NCBI GenBank assembly: GCA_023953905.1
Contig: JAMLJA010000013.1
Span: 62,001-126,000, forward strand
Reading direction: 5' to 3'
Length of the DNA: 64,000 bases
DNA from: Rhizobiaceae bacterium
Lineage (GTDB): Bacteria; Pseudomonadota; Alphaproteobacteria; Rhizobiales; Rhizobiaceae
Positions 1 to 7,068 of this stretch are shown piece after piece. Both the position numbers and the translations under genes were made by a program. Under the pieces are notes generated by a model. It did not search any database. It was not told the DNA's origin and saw nothing but the letters and a program-made list of their open reading frames with translations. The first letter of the stretch is position 1; every line of letters begins with the position of its first letter.

Positions 1-1163
1 CCGGCCCAGGAACAATTTATCTCGGACAAGATCTTAAATTCCTGAAGCCTGTATCTCCCGGCGACACCATCACCGCCACCGTGACCGTGAAGGAGAAGCG
101 GCCGGAAAAGCATATCGTGTTGCTTGACACGATTTGCACCAATCAGCACGGGGTTCAAGTGCTGTCGGGGACGGCGACGGTGATCGCGCCGGCCACTACG
201 ATCGAATGGCCTCGAGCAAGAGTTCCAGACGTTTCTATTCGTCGTCATGATCGTTACGATGCTTTCGTGATGGATGCTCGCAGCCGCCCCGCAATCAGTG
301 CGGCCATCGTGCATCCGTGTTCTCCGGAGGCGATCCTTGCGGCTGTTGAGGTTCGTGATGAGGGGCTGTTTGAACCGGTTCTAGTCGGACCTGAGGCAAA
401 AATTCGCGCCGCTGCCGAAGTTGCACAGGTCTCGCTCGACGGCATGGCGTTTGAGTCTGTGGCGCACAGTCATGCCGCTGCGGCATATGCTGTCGAACTC
501 GCGGTTGCTGGCAAAGTTGCCGTACTTGTAAAAGGCAGCCTTCACACTGACGAGTTGATGGAGGCGGTGGTGGGATCCGGACTCCGGACCGGGCGGCGCA
601 TGAGTCACATCTTTGCCATGGATGTGCCGGCCTATAACAAGCCCCTTTTTGTCACGGACGCCGCAATCAATATTCGGCCGACGCTGGAGCAGAAATGCGA
701 CATTTGCCAGAACGCGGTCGACCTGCTGCTCAAGCTCGGTATGAAAGAACCGCTTGTGGCCGTGCTCGCAGCGGTGGAGACCGTGACCTCCAGGATGCCG
801 TCGACGCTTGACGCGGCGGCGCTGACCGTGATGGCGGCCCGCGGTCAGATTACCGGGGCTAAAGTGGATGGCCCGCTGGCCTTTGATAACGCCATCAGTC
901 TCGATGCGGCAAAAACCAAGGGTATCCTTTCACCGGTCGCCGGTCAGGCCGACATCCTGCTGGTGCCAGATATCGAAGCGGGCAATATGCTCGCCAAGCA
1001 ATTGACCTATTTTGCAGGCGCGACCGCCGCCGGTCTCGTTCTTGGTGCACGCGTTCCTATAGTGTTGACCAGTCGGTCTGATTCCATGACGACGCGGATT
1101 GCATCCGCTGCACTTGCCAAACTGGTCGCTGAACCACGCGCCATGAAAGGCCTGCCGTCGTGA
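1..1163 (+). CDS. bifunctional MaoC-like enoyl-CoA hydratase / phosphate acetyl(butyryl)transferase, 5' truncated by window edge
   Basis: The frame is open from base 3, so the gene starts outside the window; the internal GTG at 81 is not the true start. The first residues (GPGTIYLGQDLKFLKP, then a GDTITATV stretch) are the end of a MaoC hot-dog domain, which hydrates enoyl-CoA. The rest is a phosphotransacetylase/phosphotransbutyrylase domain that exchanges acyl-CoA with acyl-phosphate. Known fusions of this kind are about 466 aa, so roughly 80 residues are missing. The stop overlaps the acetate kinase start (GTGA), so the acyl-phosphate can be passed to the kinase to make ATP. The substrate (acetyl or butyryl) cannot be decided from sequence. 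Confidence 0.9.
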   Translation, partial: GPGTIYLGQDLKFLKPVSPGDTITATVTVKEKRPEKHIVLLDTICTNQHGVQVLSGTATVIAPATTIEWPRARVPDVSIRRHDRYDAFVMDARSRPAISAAIVHPCSPEAILAAVEVRDEGLFEPVLVGPEAKIRAAAEVAQVSLDGMAFESVAHSHAAAAYAVELAVAGKVAVLVKGSLHTDELMEAVVGSGLRTGRRMSHIFAMDVPAYNKPLFVTDAAINIRPTLEQKCDICQNAVDLLLKLGMKEPLVAVLAAVETVTSRMPSTLDAAALTVMAARGQITGAKVDGPLAFDNAISLDAAKTKGILSPVAGQADILLVPDIEAGNMLAKQLTYFAGATAAGLVLGARVPIVLTSRSDSMTTRIASAALAKLVAEPRAMKGLPS

Positions 1164-2353
1164 GCGCCGATCTGCTGATCACCTTTAATGCGGGTTCCTC
1201 TTCGGTTAAAATCGGTTTGTTTGAGGTCGATGGCGCCGTGTCCCGCCGACTGGCAAGCGGGGTGATCGATTTCAGAAAAACTCCGCTGAGCTTTCGGGTT
1301 ACAGAAGGGCCGGCGATCTTCAAGGTCGATCTCAAAGCCAGGACGACGGATGATCTGAGCGAGGTGTTGGCCGAGACGTTTAGCTGGCTCGCTAAACATT
1401 TCGACCTCAGGCACATCGCGGCGGTTGGGCATCGCGTGGTGCATGGCGGCGATACCTTTGCCGGACCCGTTCGAATCGATGAAACTTCCATTAAGGCAAT
1501 CGATGCCTTGAGTGCGCTCGCACCGTTGCATCAGCCGCAATGCGTGCGCCTGATCAGAGCGATTCAGAAATTGCGATCCGATGTGGTGCAGGTTGCCTCC
1601 TTCGATACATCATTCCACCGCACCAACGCGGACGTCGTTCGGCGCTTTGCCATTCCTCGCGCGCTGCATGAGTCCGGTATCAAGCGCTATGGATTTCATG
1701 GATTGTCCTACAAATATATCGCGGGTGAACTTGCGCGCCGCGCTCCCGGAGTAGCGTGGGGCAAGGTGATCATCGCCCATCTCGGCAGCGGCGCGAGTCT
1801 GTGTGCGATTGAGGATGGTGTCAGCCGGGATAGCAGCATGGGATTTTCCACGCTCGATGGCATTCCCATGGCGACTCGTTGCGGCGCGCTCGATCCGGGC
1901 GTGTTGCTGCATCTGCTCGGTCCGTTAGGCCGCACAATCACCGAGGTCGAGGACACACTTTACCATCAGAGCGGGCTTCTCGGCGTATCGGGAATCAGTG
2001 CTGACAGCCGGGAACTTTTGATGAGCGATCAACCGGAAGCGCGGGAAGCAATCGCGCTCTTTACTTTTCGAATCGCTGGTGAAATCGGGCGGCTCGCGGC
2101 AACGTTGGGTGGTATCGATGCACTGGTCTTCACAGCAGGTATCGGCGAGCACCAACCTCAAATCCGCGCTGAGATTTGTGATCGGCTTGCATGGCTCGGC
2201 CTGAAACTTAGTCCCGCTGCCAATGCAGCAAATGCGGAAGAAATCAGCACCCGCTCAAGCCCCGTCTCGGCATACATCATTCCAACCAACGAAGAACAAG
2301 TCATCGCGGATGAGGCGTTCTCGGTTCTGAATGAGAGGGCTCCAGCGCCATGA
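1160..2353 (+). CDS. ackA: acetate/propionate family kinase
   Basis: A 397-aa ASKHA-fold kinase converting acyl-phosphate plus ADP to the free acid and ATP in the cytoplasm. Family motifs are visible: NAGSSSVKIGLF near the N-terminus, GHRVVHGG around residue 93, YGFHGLSYKYI around 174, HLGSGASL around 209 and a GIGEH element near the C-terminus. The GTG start overlaps the upstream MaoC-Pta stop and the stop overlaps the FabI ATG (ATGA), so the three genes are translationally coupled. With Pta it forms a substrate-level phosphorylation route that also releases CoA, useful when respiration is limited. Acetate is the likely substrate, but propionate or butyrate are possible. Confidence 0.93.
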   Translation: MSADLLITFNAGSSSVKIGLFEVDGAVSRRLASGVIDFRKTPLSFRVTEGPAIFKVDLKARTTDDLSEVLAETFSWLAKHFDLRHIAAVGHRVVHGGDTFAGPVRIDETSIKAIDALSALAPLHQPQCVRLIRAIQKLRSDVVQVASFDTSFHRTNADVVRRFAIPRALHESGIKRYGFHGLSYKYIAGELARRAPGVAWGKVIIAHLGSGASLCAIEDGVSRDSSMGFSTLDGIPMATRCGALDPGVLLHLLGPLGRTITEVEDTLYHQSGLLGVSGISADSRELLMSDQPEAREAIALFTFRIAGEIGRLAATLGGIDALVFTAGIGEHQPQIRAEICDRLAWLGLKLSPAANAANAEEISTRSSPVSAYIIPTNEEQVIADEAFSVLNERAPAP

Positions 2354-3123
2354 CAGCCATTGTCGATCTGGGAGGCAAACGCGGTCTGGTCGTGGGTATC
2401 GCGAACGACCATAGTATCGCCGCGGGATGCGCGGCGGCGTTCTCGCAGGCGGGGGCGGAACTTGCGATTACCTATCTCAACGAAAAGGCGGAACCGTATG
2501 TGCGGCCCGTCGCGGACTCCCTCGCCGCACCAATCATCGTTCCCTGCGACGTTCGGATTCCGGGACAGTTGGAGAGCGTGTTCGAGGCAATCGAGAGACA
2601 ATGGAGCCGGCTCGACTTTGTGCTGCACTCCATCGCCTTTGCGCCACGCGAGGATTTGCGCACCGGTATCGTCAATTGCTCGGCCGAAGGGTTTGCGCTT
2701 GCCATGGACGTCTCGTGTCATTCCTTTATTCGCATGGCGAAGTTAGCAGCTCCGCTGATGACCGACGGCGGTTGTCTGCTGACAGTCAGCTTCTACGGGG
2801 CAGATCGTGTCGTTGAAAACTACAATTTGATGGGACCCGTGAAGGCCGCCCTCGAATCCAGTGTCCGCTATATCGCCGCTGAACTTGCAGATCGAAGGAT
2901 TCGTGCTCACGCGATCTCGGCGGGGCCGGTCAAGACGCGCGCTGCTTCCGGCATTGACAGGTTTGACGAATTGCTCGATGAAGTCCGTGCGCGCACGCCG
3001 GCAGGTCAACTCGTAACGATCCAGGAGATTGGCCGCGTCGCGGCCTTTCTGGTCAGCGGTGCCGGTGCGCCCCTCTCTGGCTCGATCATCTATGCCGATA
3101 ACGGTTTTCACACTATAGCATAG
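2350..3123 (+). CDS. fabI: FabI-type enoyl-[acyl-carrier-protein] reductase (SDR)
   Basis: A 257-aa short-chain dehydrogenase of the FabI class, which reduces enoyl thioesters with NAD(P)H. The nucleotide-binding segment GIANDHSIAAG lies at about residues 17-27. The catalytic Tyr158 and Lys165 have the FabI spacing (YNLMGPVK). The other Tyr of the E. coli enzyme (Tyr146) aligns with Phe148 in the local SFYGADRVV motif, a substitution of a usually conserved residue. The ATG overlaps the ackA stop. Because it sits beside a MaoC hydratase and phosphotransacetylase, it may reduce crotonyl- or enoyl-CoA in a fermentative or PHA-linked side path rather than serve bulk fatty-acid synthesis. That role is inference. 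Confidence 0.88.
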   Translation: MTAIVDLGGKRGLVVGIANDHSIAAGCAAAFSQAGAELAITYLNEKAEPYVRPVADSLAAPIIVPCDVRIPGQLESVFEAIERQWSRLDFVLHSIAFAPREDLRTGIVNCSAEGFALAMDVSCHSFIRMAKLAAPLMTDGGCLLTVSFYGADRVVENYNLMGPVKAALESSVRYIAAELADRRIRAHAISAGPVKTRAASGIDRFDELLDEVRARTPAGQLVTIQEIGRVAAFLVSGAGAPLSGSIIYADNGFHTIA

Positions 3124-3170
3124 TGACACATTTGTCGTGCGGTAGCTTCCGGCATAATAAAAGAAGGCAA

Positions 3171-4352
3171 ATGACCGACACCTTCGACGATAAGCGCCTC
3201 GAGCGCGTTCTCGGGCGCGGCGATGGTGTTGTTCGTTGTCTGCGGTTCGCAGCTCTTACTGTTGGCCTTGTGCTAGCGGGATGTGCTGCCCGCCCGGGAC
3301 CCGAGGTGTTGAACCCGGTGCCGACCGCGCTGCCGGGCGCAAAAATGGTAACGGTGTATGTCGCGACAACGGCCGAGCGCGAAATTCCTGATAGCAATAT
3401 CTTCGCAAACGGCCGCGCTCGAAGTTTGAATTATGCGGAGTTCAAGATCTCGATCCCGCCGCGGCACCAGCCCGGAAATATCGAATGGCCAATAGGGAAC
3501 CCTGATCCGGCGATCAGCTTTGCGACCGTGCAGCAGAGCATTCTGGACAAGCAGACTTTCGAGCGGCGGGTTACGTCTGGGGCAAGCAGCTCGAGCCGTG
3601 CGAAGGTCGGCGTTTTTGTTCACGGGTTCAATACAAACTTCCAGGAAGCGGTTTACCGGCTCGCGCAAATGGCAGCTGACGCTGATGTCGATGGCGTACC
3701 GATCCTCTTCGCCTGGCCATCCGCGGCAAAGGCGACCGGATATGTCGCGGACAAGGAGGCGGTGACGTATTCTCGGGATCGATTGGCCGAACTTCTGACG
3801 ACGCTTTCGCGCAAGACGTCCGTTGAGGGGATCAACCTGATCGGGCACAGCATGGGTGCATGGCTGACGGTGGAAGCGTTGCGCCAACTTCGCTTGGCCC
3901 GCAACGATGCCGCAATCAATCGCTTGAATGTCATACTTGCTGCTCCGGACATCGACGTCGATGTGTTCCGCTCCCAGATGGAAGTGATCGGTCCGCTTTC
4001 ACCACCAATGACAGTGCTTGTGTCGCGAGATGACATTGCTCTCAAAATATCCGGCAAGATCGCAGGAGAGCGGCCGAGACTTGGTGTTCTCGATGTGGAT
4101 GATCCGAGAGTTCAGGAGGCGGCACTGAAGGCAAATCTGCAGATTGTAGATATTTCCAGCCTGAAGGCGTCCGACGGCTTCAATCACGATCGTTTCGCTA
4201 GACTTGCCGCGCTCCATTCCCGGCTGACTCACGCCGAGGTAGGCGGCGCGGGCCACGATATGCGCCGCGCTGGTGCATTTATCTTCAATACGGTCGGCAC
4301 CACGCTCTCCACCCCATTTAGTCTCGTAGGGGGTGCGATTGCTGGTGAATGA
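3171..4352 (+). CDS. lipoprotein alpha/beta hydrolase, DUF900 family
   Basis: ATG 3171 is preferred over the GTG at 3123, which overlaps the fabI stop, because an AGAAGG ribosome site lies just upstream. It encodes 393 aa with a hydrophobic N-terminus ending in a lipobox (LTVGLVLAGC, Cys38), so export and lipid attachment are predicted. The fold shows the oxyanion-loop motif VHGFNTNF near residue 150 and the nucleophile elbow GHSMG near 227, with Asp/His candidates downstream. DUF900 proteins are uncharacterised esterase-like hydrolases. It follows fabI by 47 bp and is probably in the same transcript. A decayed copy of its codons near residues 191-211 occurs at 5291-5352. The substrate is unknown. 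Confidence 0.8.
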   Translation: MTDTFDDKRLERVLGRGDGVVRCLRFAALTVGLVLAGCAARPGPEVLNPVPTALPGAKMVTVYVATTAEREIPDSNIFANGRARSLNYAEFKISIPPRHQPGNIEWPIGNPDPAISFATVQQSILDKQTFERRVTSGASSSSRAKVGVFVHGFNTNFQEAVYRLAQMAADADVDGVPILFAWPSAAKATGYVADKEAVTYSRDRLAELLTTLSRKTSVEGINLIGHSMGAWLTVEALRQLRLARNDAAINRLNVILAAPDIDVDVFRSQMEVIGPLSPPMTVLVSRDDIALKISGKIAGERPRLGVLDVDDPRVQEAALKANLQIVDISSLKASDGFNHDRFARLAALHSRLTHAEVGGAGHDMRRAGAFIFNTVGTTLSTPFSLVGGAIAGE

Positions 4353-4573
4353 AATGGTGAGCATACTCGCGATGCTCGTGACCTTGATAAAGGGCTGATT
4401 CATAAAGCGCGCGATCTGAAGATCGTGGACCCCAGCTCCTCTCGAGATCGGCCTGCTCTGCCGCGATAGGGCAGCCAGCGCGGATGCCGCTATCCGTGAG
4501 GGCATCGGCGGTGACTCGAGCAAAATAAAAAGACCGCCTCGCGGCGGTCTCTCCGCATCTAACCGGGGCTTGA
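4353..4573. other. intergenic region between convergent hydrolase and phasin-like genes
   Basis: The two flanking genes converge here. Apart from the terminator at 4531-4550, which serves the minus-strand gene, I see no coding signal. Reading frames in this stretch look like shadows. Confidence 0.5.
4526..4553 (-). terminator. rho-independent terminator of the phasin-like gene
   Basis: Perfect 8-bp arms (AGACCGCC / GGCGGTCT, 4531-4550) enclose a 4-nt loop. On the minus strand the stem is followed by a T-rich run (TTTTATTTTG). It lies about 25 bp past the stop of the minus-strand gene at 4574. Confidence 0.85.
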
Positions 4574-5167
4574 TCAAGCAGCTCGTTTGAACGCTTCCCG
4601 CGCAGCCTCATTGGCGCGATCAAAAGCAGTGCGCGTTTCCGTCAAAGCCGCCATGAGTGCGGACCATGACTGGGTTCCCGCCTGGCTCAACTTCTCGAGT
4701 TTTTTCTCCGCCTCGGCTGCATCGGCTGTCATGCGCTTAACGGCGGCGTCGATATCGCCCCGACGCTCAGAAGCGAATTTCTTCGCATCGTTTTCAAGCT
4801 TGTCGGCCGCTTCGCGCCACGCTTTCAATTGGGCATCGGCTTGAAGCTTGAACGTCGCCTGCTGGTGCTCGATTTGCTTGCCGAAGCTTTCGACATACTT
4901 CTCGACCTCGGTCTCGAATAAGCGCCAGTCGGTCGCTAGTTTTGCTTTTGCCTGGATCCAGGCGGCTTCGTTAGCTTCCGACTGCTTTTTCATGGTGTCG
5001 CGGAAGTCATCTCGCTGCTTGCGCAGGTCAGCAAGAACCTTTTTGGCCTTGTCGCGGACATCGGTTTGCACCTGGGCAGCCTTGCCCTCAAGCGAGGTCA
5101 ACGTTGCGTCCATTTCGTCGAGACGCTCCTTGGCCCAATTTGTAAAGAAGTGGGTGTTGCTTTGCAT
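4574..5167 (-). CDS. phasin-like coiled-coil protein
   Basis: A 197-aa protein with almost no hydrophobic core and no signal peptide. It is dominated by Lys/Glu/Ala-rich heptad-like helices (for example EKYVESFGKQIEHQQATFKL), which suggests a long amphipathic coiled coil. This matches phasins or apolipoprotein-like PHA granule proteins in style, although I recognise no specific family signature. It is transcribed divergently from a second small phasin-type gene and has an FNR/FixK-type box about 70 bp upstream of its start. The genome encodes a PHA depolymerase (18425-19699), so granules are plausible. It could instead be another stress-related coiled-coil protein. Confidence 0.6.
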   Translation of the reverse strand: MQSNTHFFTNWAKERLDEMDATLTSLEGKAAQVQTDVRDKAKKVLADLRKQRDDFRDTMKKQSEANEAAWIQAKAKLATDWRLFETEVEKYVESFGKQIEHQQATFKLQADAQLKAWREAADKLENDAKKFASERRGDIDAAVKRMTADAAEAEKKLEKLSQAGTQSWSALMAALTETRTAFDRANEAAREAFKRAA

Positions 5168-5229
5168 AACCTTTACTCCTCGCCTCCATGATCTCCTGTC
5201 GCTGATTAACAGGCCGCGCCAAACTATGT

Positions 5230-5243
5230 TTGATCTGGGTCAA
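5230..5243. promoter_or_regulatory. FNR/FixK-type box upstream of the minus-strand phasin-like gene
   Basis: TTGATCTGGGTCAA fits the TTGA-N6-TCAA dyad recognised by FNR, FixK and Anr regulators. It lies inside a longer inverted repeat, TTTGAT...ATCAAA. Its centre is about 70 bp upstream of the 5167 start codon, consistent with activation. A matching site lies near the divergent gene. Confidence 0.7.
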
Positions 5244-5290
5244 TATCAAATCTAGGAGGGGCCGCGGTCTCATCTGACGTCACCCAAGAC

Positions 5291-5352
5291 ATGTCGCGGA
5301 TAGGGAGGCGGTGACGTGTGCCCGGGATCGATCGGCTAAAATTCTGGCGCCG
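5291..5352 (+). pseudogene. decayed fragment of a DUF900 hydrolase gene
   Basis: These 62 bases align without gaps to 3742-3803 inside the hydrolase gene; I count 51 identities, and most differences are transitions. The frame still reads VADREAVTCARDRSAKIL against VADKEAVTYSRDRLAELL in the intact protein. Similarity fades on both sides, so this is a remnant of a duplicated or related gene and not a working gene. Confidence 0.65.
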
Positions 5353-5464
5353 TTCTCTTCGTCGAGTGCGCGCGCGCCATCGGCCAGATCGGCCTCCGCG
5401 ACGTTATCAAAAACCAGTTGCCATATCGCACTACTATCGTACAGTCAAATCTGGTCAACAGTGG

Positions 5465-5478
5465 TTGATGTGGGTCAA
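5465..5478. promoter_or_regulatory. FNR/FixK-type box upstream of the plus-strand phasin gene
   Basis: TTGATGTGGGTCAA differs from the 5230-5243 box at one position and keeps the TTGA-N6-TCAA dyad. Its centre is about 73 bp upstream of the chosen start at 5545, nearly the same distance as for the divergent partner. This supports a shared oxygen-responsive regulator. Confidence 0.7.
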
Positions 5479-5544
5479 CATCGCGCTCTGTCGCCTTAGC
5501 TAAAGTTACGCGATTAGAAAATTAGGCAGAGCATGGAGACGGCA

Positions 5545-5874
5545 ATGGCGATCGAGAACGACTCCCCTGAAGCGCAAGCACCTGTGGCCGATCTGAAATA
5601 CCTTTTCTTCAGCAGTACAGAGTGGCTGAAGTCTTTTTCTGAAAATCCTAGAAGATTATATGGCGTGTGGAACCAAGCACTTAGCTTCACCGCATCTCGC
5701 CTCCAGGAACAGGCCGATTATGCAAAGGCGCTATCCGAATGCACGGATGTCGCCGAAGCGCTAAAATATTCCGCTGAGTTCATGCAAAATGCATGGAAGA
5801 AATCCTACAGTGACGGATCGAAATTCTTTGAGGCTTGGCGCGAGAATCTGCCTTCCGCGGCGCAGGGCAAGTAA
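5545..5874 (+). CDS. small phasin family protein
   Basis: About 109 aa. ATG 5545 is preferred over the in-frame ATG at 5533 because GGAG lies 6 nt before it. The protein is mostly helical and amphipathic (YLFFSSTEWLKSF, then TASRLQEQADYAKALSEC), with aromatic positions and length typical of phasin_2-like proteins that coat PHA granules. It has no signal peptide or membrane segment. It is divergent from a second phasin-like gene and carries its own FNR/FixK-type box. Under that model both granule proteins would rise together at low oxygen. The family assignment comes from general resemblance, not a diagnostic motif. Confidence 0.65.
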   Translation: MAIENDSPEAQAPVADLKYLFFSSTEWLKSFSENPRRLYGVWNQALSFTASRLQEQADYAKALSECTDVAEALKYSAEFMQNAWKKSYSDGSKFFEAWRENLPSAAQGK

Positions 5875-5912
5875 CCTTTATCCTTGCCCGTACGCGGGAT
5901 GACATTTCGTGC

Positions 5913-5944
5913 TGCTAGACGTTATCCGAACAGGCAGTCTAGCA
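5913..5944. repeat. inverted repeat upstream of the export operon
   Basis: TGCTAGAC (5913-5920) and GTCTAGCA (5937-5944) form perfect 8-bp arms with a 16-nt spacer, 47 bp before the HlyD start at 5992. No clear T-run follows. It could be an operator for the HlyD-ABC operon or a weak terminator of the phasin gene. Confidence 0.45.
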
Positions 5945-5991
5945 TTTCGCGAACGATGCGCTGCTGAGCAGATTCACAAGAAGGGCAATTG

Positions 5992-7068
5992 ATGACCATT
6001 ACGAAATCCACAAAGCCTTGGCTTATTGCCGCTCTCGTCGCGATCCTCGCCGGGGGCGGCTATTATGCTTGGCAGAAATTCCTCAGAAGCGATCCTCTTG
6101 AAGGGATAGCGCGTGGCAACGGCCGGATCGAGGCGATCGAGATTGACGTGTCGACTAAAGCGCCGGGACGCGTCAAAGAAATATTGGTCAATGAGGGGGA
6201 TTTCGTTACCGCCGGGCAGGTGCTTGCCCGTATGGATACGGAGCAGCTCGAAGCGCAGCGTCGCCAGGCCGAGGCGCAACTGCATCGGGCAAAAATCAGC
6301 ATTGATACCGCCAAGAGCCTTGTCATTCAGCGGGAGGCCGAACGAACGGCGGCGGCTTCGGTTGTCGCCCAGCGCGAGGCGCAGCTTGACTCAATTCAGA
6401 GAAAGCTTGCGCGATCCGAGCAGTTAATCACCACCAACGCAGTTTCTCAGCAGGTGCTGGACGACGACCGGGCGAATACCCAAGGGGCAAAGGCTGCAGT
6501 AGCAACGGCAAAAGCACAATTTGCCGCGTCGGAGGCCGCGATCAGTGCAGCAAACGCACAGGTGGTTGATGCCGGTGCCGCGGTCGAAGCAGCCAAAGCC
6601 TCCCTCGAGAGTATCGGCGCCGATATCAACGATAGTATCTTAAAATCACCTCGCGACGGGCGCGTTCAATATCGTGTGGCGCAGCCCGGCGAAGTTCTTT
6701 CCGCGGGTGGGCGGGTTCTCAATCTCGTTGATCTCGGCGACGTCTACATGACTTTTTTCTTGCCGACAGCGCAGGCGGGGCGCGTCGCAATTGGCGCCGA
6801 TGTGCGTCTCATACTTGATGCCGCTCCTCAGTATGTCATTCCGGCTAAAGTCACTTTCGTCGCCGATGTCGCCCAGTTCACGCCCAAGACAGTCGAGACT
6901 GAAGAAGAGCGGCTAAAGCTTATGTTCCGAGTCAAGGCACAAATTGCTCCGGAATTGCTCCGAAAATATATCCAGCAGGTCAAAACCGGCCTTCCGGGCA
7001 TGGCCTATGTCCGGCTCGACCAGAAAGTGGAATGGCCAGCCAGTCTGCAGAGAACGCTGGCACAATGA
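5992..7068 (+). CDS. HlyD-family periplasmic adaptor of an ABC exporter
   Basis: About 358 aa. ATG 5992 is chosen over the TTG at 5989; an AGAAGGG ribosome site sits about 7 nt upstream. A single N-terminal membrane segment ([19 protein letters not shown]) anchors it in the inner membrane. Next come a lipoyl half ([20 protein letters not shown]), a long Ala/Gln/Glu-rich coiled-coil hairpin at about residues 90-200, and the second lipoyl half and beta-barrel. This is the YbhG/EmrA-like architecture bridging an inner-membrane pump to an outer-membrane channel. The stop overlaps the ATPase start (ATGA). No TolC-type gene is in the window, so a distant outer-membrane partner is presumed. Confidence 0.9.
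   Translation: MTITKSTKPWLIAALVAILAGGGYYAWQKFLRSDPLEGIARGNGRIEAIEIDVSTKAPGRVKEILVNEGDFVTAGQVLARMDTEQLEAQRRQAEAQLHRAKISIDTAKSLVIQREAERTAAASVVAQREAQLDSIQRKLARSEQLITTNAVSQQVLDDDRANTQGAKAAVATAKAQFAASEAAISAANAQVVDAGAAVEAAKASLESIGADINDSILKSPRDGRVQYRVAQPGEVLSAGGRVLNLVDLGDVYMTFFLPTAQAGRVAIGADVRLILDAAPQYVIPAKVTFVADVAQFTPKTVETEEERLKLMFRVKAQIAPELLRKYIQQVKTGLPGMAYVRLDQKVEWPASLQRTLAQ

Larger units (their letters stand above)
5168..5544. promoter_or_regulatory. divergent control region of two phasin-like genes
   Basis: This roughly 375-bp space between divergent genes holds two near-identical FNR/FixK-type boxes (5230-5243 and 5465-5478), one near each gene. Between them lies a decayed fragment of the hydrolase gene (5291-5352). 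No intact gene is supported in it; short frames starting near 5311 are relic or chance. Confidence 0.6.
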
